A stretch of 11,389 bases of DNA. Source: Chloroflexota bacterium (GTDB lineage Bacteria > Chloroflexota > Limnocylindria > Limnocylindrales > CSP1-4). The position numbers and the translations under genes are program-made. This document shows, piece after piece, positions 8,026 to 11,389 of this stretch; positions within the stretch are counted from its first letter, which is position 1; each line of letters starts with the position of its first letter. The DNA is taken from assembly GCA_021785115.1 (NCBI GenBank), contig JAJYGO010000430.1, forward strand, positions 1 to 11,389, in the 5' to 3' direction. The notes beneath the pieces were generated by a model, which ran no database searches, had not been told where the DNA came from, and saw nothing but the letters and a program-made list of their open reading frames with translations.

Positions 8026-10146
8026 TCATCCCGGCGCGCCGGGCCCCGCCGTCCCCAGGAGCACCGCCGCGAGGACCGCGGCGGTGACGAGGCTCGCGAC
8101 GAGGACCCAGCCTACGAGCGCCGCGGGGCGGCCGACGCTCCCGTTCGGGACGCCGGCGGCGTCGCTGTCGCTGCCCCAGGCGAGCGTCCCGCCGCCCCAG
8201 TAGAAGCCGCCGCTCCGAGCGAGTGCCGTGCGGCCGCCCGGAGCCCGATGGAGGGTCCCCGGCCGGGCGGCGATCCCTGCGCCCGACAGGTACGCAGCCG
8301 GCGCCTCGCCGCGCACACGGGCGGCGGCCAGGACGGCGGCGACGCTGGCGGCGAGGAGCAGGCCGGCGACGAGCGGGACCTCGAATCCGCCGGTCCCGAG
8401 CGCCACGGACCAGCCTGCAGCCAGTCCGGGCCCCGCGCCGCTCCCGACCACGGTCCGGGCGGCGGGGTCGGTGAGCCAGGCAGCGAGCGGGGCCGCGAGC
8501 ACGAGACCGCCGAGCGAGGCGACGGCGAGGACGGCCACGGCCGCCAGCTGTCGGCGGGGCAGCCGGCGGCCGGGCGTCGGAGCGCCGGGGGATGCCTCGT
8601 CGGCGGAGGCCACGACGCCAGGCTCCGCGGCGCCCCGGGCGACGGATCCGGAGCGGCGACGCACCAGCAGCCGCCCCACCACGCCCGTCCAGAGGGCCAG
8701 GTAGGCCGCCCCGCCGAGGGCGAGCAGCACCACGAACGCGACGTTCCGCGCGCCGGCCTCGATGATGGCCCACTTCGCGACGGTCAGGCCGAATGGCGGC
8801 AGGGCGAGGGTGGCGGCGGCGATCGCGAGCGGGGCCGCCAGGAGCGGGGCCGTCCGCAGCGCCCCCGCGAGGTCCTCCAGCTCGCGCGTGCCGGTCGCCT
8901 GCTCCAGCGTGCCCACCGACAGGAAGGCGAGCGCCTTCGCGACGGCGTGGAAGACGAGCAGCAGCAGCCCGGCCGACAGGGCAGCGCTCGAGCCGATTCC
9001 GGCCGCCGCCGTCGTCAGCCCGAGCGTGGAGACCGTCGAGAGCGCGAGGATGCGCTTGAGGTCGTGCTGGCGGAGCGCAGCCAGCGCGGCGGCGGCGAAG
9101 CTGACGGCGCCCAGCAGCACGACGAGCGGCCCCAGGGGCTCCTGGTCCGCGATCGCCGGAGAGAGCCGCATGAGGAGGTACGAGCCCGCGTTCACCATCG
9201 CGCTGGCATGGAGGAGCGCGCTGACCGGCGCGGCCGCGACCATCGCGCCGAGCAGCCAGCCCTGGAACGGCACGAGAGCCGACTTCATCGCGGCGGCGAG
9301 GATCGCCCCGCCGAGCACGAGCGGCACGGCGACGGGGGCCGTGCCGCCGCCGTCGACGAGAAGGCCCGAGAGGCGGGCGTTCGGGCCCGCCAGCCACTCG
9401 GCCGCGCCGAGCGCGACGCCGCCGGCGAGCCCGTAGGCGAGCGCGCGCCGCCCGGCCCCGAGGGCCGCCGCGTCGCCGTCGAAGGCGATCAGCATGACGC
9501 TGCACAGGGTCGTCAGCTCCCACCCGACGATGAGGAGTCGAAGGTCGTCGGCGAGGACCAGCAGGTTCATCGCGGCGACGAACACCAGCAGCCACGCGAC
9601 GCTCGACCCCGCTCGGGCGGGGTCGATCCCCCTCTGGGCGAGATGGACGGGCGGGTACGCGAGGGCGTACACGATGATGACCCCGCCGACGAGGACCGAG
9701 ACACCGAGGAGGGTCGCGGCGAGGGGGTCGACCACGAGCCCGCCACGGCCCGCGGCCTCGGGCGCCGCGGCGAGCTGCGCGGATGCCGCACCGACCTCGA
9801 CGAACAGGTGCGCGCCGGCGAGGCCGACGAGCGCCAGGGTTCGGGTGCGCAGTGCGATCGCGAGGAAGACGAGCGCGATGGCCGCCGGTGCGAGCGACCA
9901 TGCTGCCCCCGCCGGAGCCGCCGCCGGATCGAGGGGTCCGAGGCTGACCTCGAACCGTTCGGCTCGTCCGAGGACCGGACAGCCGCCCAGCAGCGCCGCC
10001 AGCCCGATGACGGTGCTCGCCACGGCGGCGCAGGCGAGCAGGTCTCGCGGCAGACGGCGGGAGCCGATCGACGGCAGCCGCATGAGCGCCGCCACCGCCG
10101 GCGGCGCCGCGACCAGGAGCAGGATTGCGCCGAGGCCGCCCATCAT
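8026..10146 (-). CDS. Hydrogenase ion-translocating membrane subunit (NuoL/EchA/HyfB-like)
   Basis: The protein is 706 residues, first gene of the hydrogenase operon, and belongs to the Mrp-antiporter/NuoL family that drives H+ or Na+ across the membrane. Key residues of the channel are present: Glu210 in VGWELTTLCS, Lys288 in AMKSALVPFQGWL, His313 in VSALLHASAMVNAG, Lys364 in HDLKRILALSTVS, and Lys404 in FHAVAKALAFLSVG. The antiporter core covers about 140-490. After it comes a basic/acidic linker without membrane character (about 494-532), then helices near 533-556, 586-608 and 676-699. A hydrophilic Gly-rich loop of some 65 residues (about 611-675, including GGFYWGGGTLAWG) precedes the last helix. 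The start is one of two adjacent ATGs (10144-10146 or 10141-10143), and the ribosome binding site is weak (GACGAG). The gene ends 20 bases before the preferred NuoH-like start. Length is similar to HyfB. Confidence 0.92.
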   Translation of the reverse strand: MMGGLGAILLLVAAPPAVAALMRLPSIGSRRLPRDLLACAAVASTVIGLAALLGGCPVLGRAERFEVSLGPLDPAAAPAGAAWSLAPAAIALVFLAIALRTRTLALVGLAGAHLFVEVGAASAQLAAAPEAAGRGGLVVDPLAATLLGVSVLVGGVIIVYALAYPPVHLAQRGIDPARAGSSVAWLLVFVAAMNLLVLADDLRLLIVGWELTTLCSVMLIAFDGDAAALGAGRRALAYGLAGGVALGAAEWLAGPNARLSGLLVDGGGTAPVAVPLVLGGAILAAAMKSALVPFQGWLLGAMVAAAPVSALLHASAMVNAGSYLLMRLSPAIADQEPLGPLVVLLGAVSFAAAALAALRQHDLKRILALSTVSTLGLTTAAAGIGSSAALSAGLLLLVFHAVAKALAFLSVGTLEQATGTRELEDLAGALRTAPLLAAPLAIAAATLALPPFGLTVAKWAIIEAGARNVAFVVLLALGGAAYLALWTGVVGRLLVRRRSGSVARGAAEPGVVASADEASPGAPTPGRRLPRRQLAAVAVLAVASLGGLVLAAPLAAWLTDPAARTVVGSGAGPGLAAGWSVALGTGGFEVPLVAGLLLAASVAAVLAAARVRGEAPAAYLSGAGIAARPGTLHRAPGGRTALARSGGFYWGGGTLAWGSDSDAAGVPNGSVGRPAALVGWVLVASLVTAAVLAAVLLGTAGPGAPG

Positions 10147-10250
10147 TCATCTCGTCGGCCCGCACGGGCGACCGCCCGGCGAGCGTCCTCGGGTTCACCA
10201 TACCGACCTGCCCCGCCGGCGGCCTCTGCCGGTGGAAGGCATCGGCCGAG

Positions 10251-10371
10251 CCGGACGGACCGGGCCATGACGTGAACGAGCCCGTCCCGGCCCCGTGGCC
10301 GTCCTTCGGGCTGGCAGCCGCGGAGGCAGAGGACGGCCCGGCCTTGTGGCCGTGGCGCCCCCCGGACGGAC
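10251..10371. repeat. 10-base exact direct repeat flanking the first pair
   Basis: CCGGACGGAC occurs at 10251-10260 and again at 10362-10371. Each copy is followed within two bases by CCGGG or CGGGC. Together with the other pair this gives a nested repeat arrangement inside the gap. Function is unknown. Confidence 0.3.
10286..10353. repeat. Imperfect 17-base direct repeat in the intergenic region
   Basis: CCCGGCCCCGTGGCCGT at 10286-10302 recurs as CCCGGCCTTGTGGCCGT at 10337-10353, with 15 of 17 bases identical and a 51-base period. Both copies contain the inner sequence GTGGCCGT. Such a pair could be an operator, but in DNA this GC-rich chance similarity is common. Confidence 0.4.
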
Positions 10372-10436
10372 GCCGGGCACACGAGGCAAGACGACTGACC
10401 TGCTCGCCTGGTACGCGGCGCCGTGGGCCAGCCCGC

Positions 10437-11389
10437 TCACCCGCTGCTCGAGGCCCGCCCCACCAACGTCAGCGCCGACCGCGCCCCGATCGCATGCTCC
10501 TTCGCCCGGTAGCGGCGCAGGGCGTCCTCGGCGCTCGCGCGCGCCTCCTCGACGCGCCCGGCCTCGAGCAGGACGTGCGCCCTGTCGAGCGCGACGTCGG
10601 CCTTGACCACCGCGAGGCCGGTCGGCGCGACGAGGGCGGCTGCCTCGTCGCTGAGCGCGAGGGCGCCCGCGGTGTCTCCGCTGCGGGCGAGGAGCCTTCC
10701 GCGCAGTGCGCGGTCCGTGGCGCGTTCGTGCAGCACGACCGACGCCCCCAAGGGCGACAGTGCCTGCGCTGCCTCCCCGTCGAGTCCAAGGTCGACGAGG
10801 ACGCGCGCGAAGAGGACCAGGATTGCATTCCGGTTGAGCTGGCCGTGTTCGGGGACCATCGACAGCGCTTCGCTGAACCGGGACGCGGCGAGGGCCAGGT
10901 CCCCGTTCGCCAGCGCGATGAAGGGCTCAACCTCCGGATTGACGAAGTCGACCGGCATGCGGGTTGCGAGCCGGAGCCGCTCGCTCTCGTCGAGGTCCTC
11001 CCGGGCCCCGGCCGCGTCCCCCATCAGCGCCCGCGCCTCGGCCCGCCTGGCCAGCACCAGCCTCGAGGCCAGTTGCCCGCGCCAACGCTCGAGCAGCCGC
11101 CCCGCCTCGAGGGAGACCTGGCCGAGCGGGGTCGGCCCCGCCGCCAGAGCGATGAGGAGGTCCCCAGCGGCCCACTCGAGATGGTGCCGCGACCGTAGCT
11201 CCTCGGCCACCCGCAGGGCCTCGCGCGCCCACGCCACCGCAGCCTCCGGGTCACCGGCGAAGTGCTCCCGCTCCGAGAGCCTCAGGAGGACGACCGGCTC
11301 GTGGTGCCGGACGCCGTGCGCCCGGTACAGCCGGAGCGCGCGGAGGTCGTCGAGCTTGCCCGCGGCCAGGTCGATGGTCGAGGGGTCGG
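10437..11389 (-). CDS. TPR-like helical-repeat protein, C-terminal part (5' end outside the window)
   Basis: The frame is open from the right edge to TGA at 10437-10439, giving 316 residues of a longer protein. A GTG at 11235-11237 could be misread as a start, but the frame continues upstream with sequence of the same character (LRLYRAHGVRHHEPVVLLRL and GDPEAAVAWAREAL), so the gene is truncated by the window. The sequence is almost all Ala/Leu/Arg/Glu-rich helices in pairs. Repeats look like TPRs, for example GDLALAASRFSEALSMVP, GDTAGALALSDEAAAL and GRVEEARASAEDALRRY. Such C-terminal arrays are common in large ATPase-type regulators (MalT/LuxR, SARP or BTAD, adenylate-cyclase-linked STAND proteins). 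The effector part is not visible here, so a regulatory role is only a guess. It lies 290 bases upstream of the hydrogenase operon on the same strand. No membrane segment is seen. Confidence 0.8.
   Translation of the reverse strand, partial: DPSTIDLAAGKLDDLRALRLYRAHGVRHHEPVVLLRLSEREHFAGDPEAAVAWAREALRVAEELRSRHHLEWAAGDLLIALAAGPTPLGQVSLEAGRLLERWRGQLASRLVLARRAEARALMGDAAGAREDLDESERLRLATRMPVDFVNPEVEPFIALANGDLALAASRFSEALSMVPEHGQLNRNAILVLFARVLVDLGLDGEAAQALSPLGASVVLHERATDRALRGRLLARSGDTAGALALSDEAAALVAPTGLAVVKADVALDRAHVLLEAGRVEEARASAEDALRRYRAKEHAIGARSALTLVGRASSSG

Larger units (their letters stand above)
10147..10436. other. Non-coding gap upstream of the hydrogenase operon
   Basis: This 290-base gap separates the TPR-like gene stop (10437) from the first hydrogenase start (10146). 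I see no conserved small ORF or tRNA. It must hold the hydrogenase promoter if the TPR gene is not co-transcribed. On the minus strand, TATGGT (10197-10202) is a possible -10 about 50 bases before the start, but no matching -35 hexamer is clear. It also contains two pairs of short direct repeats and a weak hairpin (CCCGG at 10361-10365 with CCGGG at 10373-10377), which could end transcription of the TPR gene. Confidence 0.5.

Noticed and set aside
5089..10146. Reading the operon as part of respiratory complex I (nuo)
   Set aside because: The large subunit keeps both CxxC nickel motifs, which NuoD lacks, and the small subunit has CxxC rather than adjacent cysteines. Subunits A, E, F, G, I, J, K, M and N are absent.
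8006..10201. A long upstream extension of the NuoH-like frame, which could suggest a giant fusion protein
   Set aside because: The extension is Arg/Gly/Pro/Ala low-complexity sequence overlapping the NuoL-like gene in another frame; the homology begins at the GAGGAGG-preceded ATG.
8248..10275. A 675-residue open frame on the plus strand
   Set aside because: It is antisense to the NuoL-like gene, has an Arg/Gly/Glu/Asp bias and no recognisable domain.
10147..10436. A small protein or RNA gene in the gap
   Set aside because: The open frames here are extensions of antisense frames, with no ribosome binding site; no cloverleaf or riboswitch-like folding could be recognised by eye.

Overview
The window is very GC-rich DNA with tightly packed genes, no mobile elements, no CRISPR array and no RNA gene that I can recognise. 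GC-rich third codon positions leave long open frames on the antisense strand of almost every gene. The style (GTG starts, start/stop overlaps, MoxR-DUF58 operon, large TPR protein, Ech-like hydrogenase) fits a high-GC Chloroflexota or Actinomycetota lineage, possibly an uncultivated one. I cannot place it more closely from sequence alone.

Layout. (1) Positions 1-3172, minus strand: a three-gene operon read right to left. It encodes a MoxR-type AAA+ ATPase, a DUF58 protein with a membrane anchor, and a multi-pass membrane protein cut by the left edge. The genes overlap by 4 and 23 bases. (2) Positions 3297-3860, plus strand: a dihydrofolate-reductase-like (RibD C-terminal family) protein, divergent from the MoxR operon. 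(3) Positions 3924-4967, minus strand: an alpha/beta-hydrolase esterase, convergent with the reductase-like gene. (4) Positions 5089-10146, minus strand: a four-gene operon for a group 4, Ech/Hyf-like membrane-bound [NiFe]-hydrogenase. Its order is NuoL-like ion-translocating subunit, NuoH-like membrane anchor, NuoB-like small subunit, and a NuoC-NuoD fused large subunit. (5) Positions 10147-10436: a 290-base non-coding gap with short direct repeats. (6) Positions 10437-11389, minus strand: the C-terminal part of a TPR-like helical-repeat protein entering from the right edge.

The hydrogenase operon is the centre of interest. The large subunit keeps both nickel-binding cysteine pairs (CGIC and DPCLSC) and the small subunit keeps the cysteines for the proximal [4Fe-4S] cluster, so it looks like a true hydrogenase rather than complex I or a cofactor-free relative. 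The membrane subunits keep the charged residues associated with proton pumping. The operon has no NuoI/EchF-type 2[4Fe-4S] subunit, no HyfE/HyfF-type membrane genes and no maturation (hyp) genes. The electron partner is therefore not encoded here, and the complex is smaller than the six-subunit Ech enzyme.
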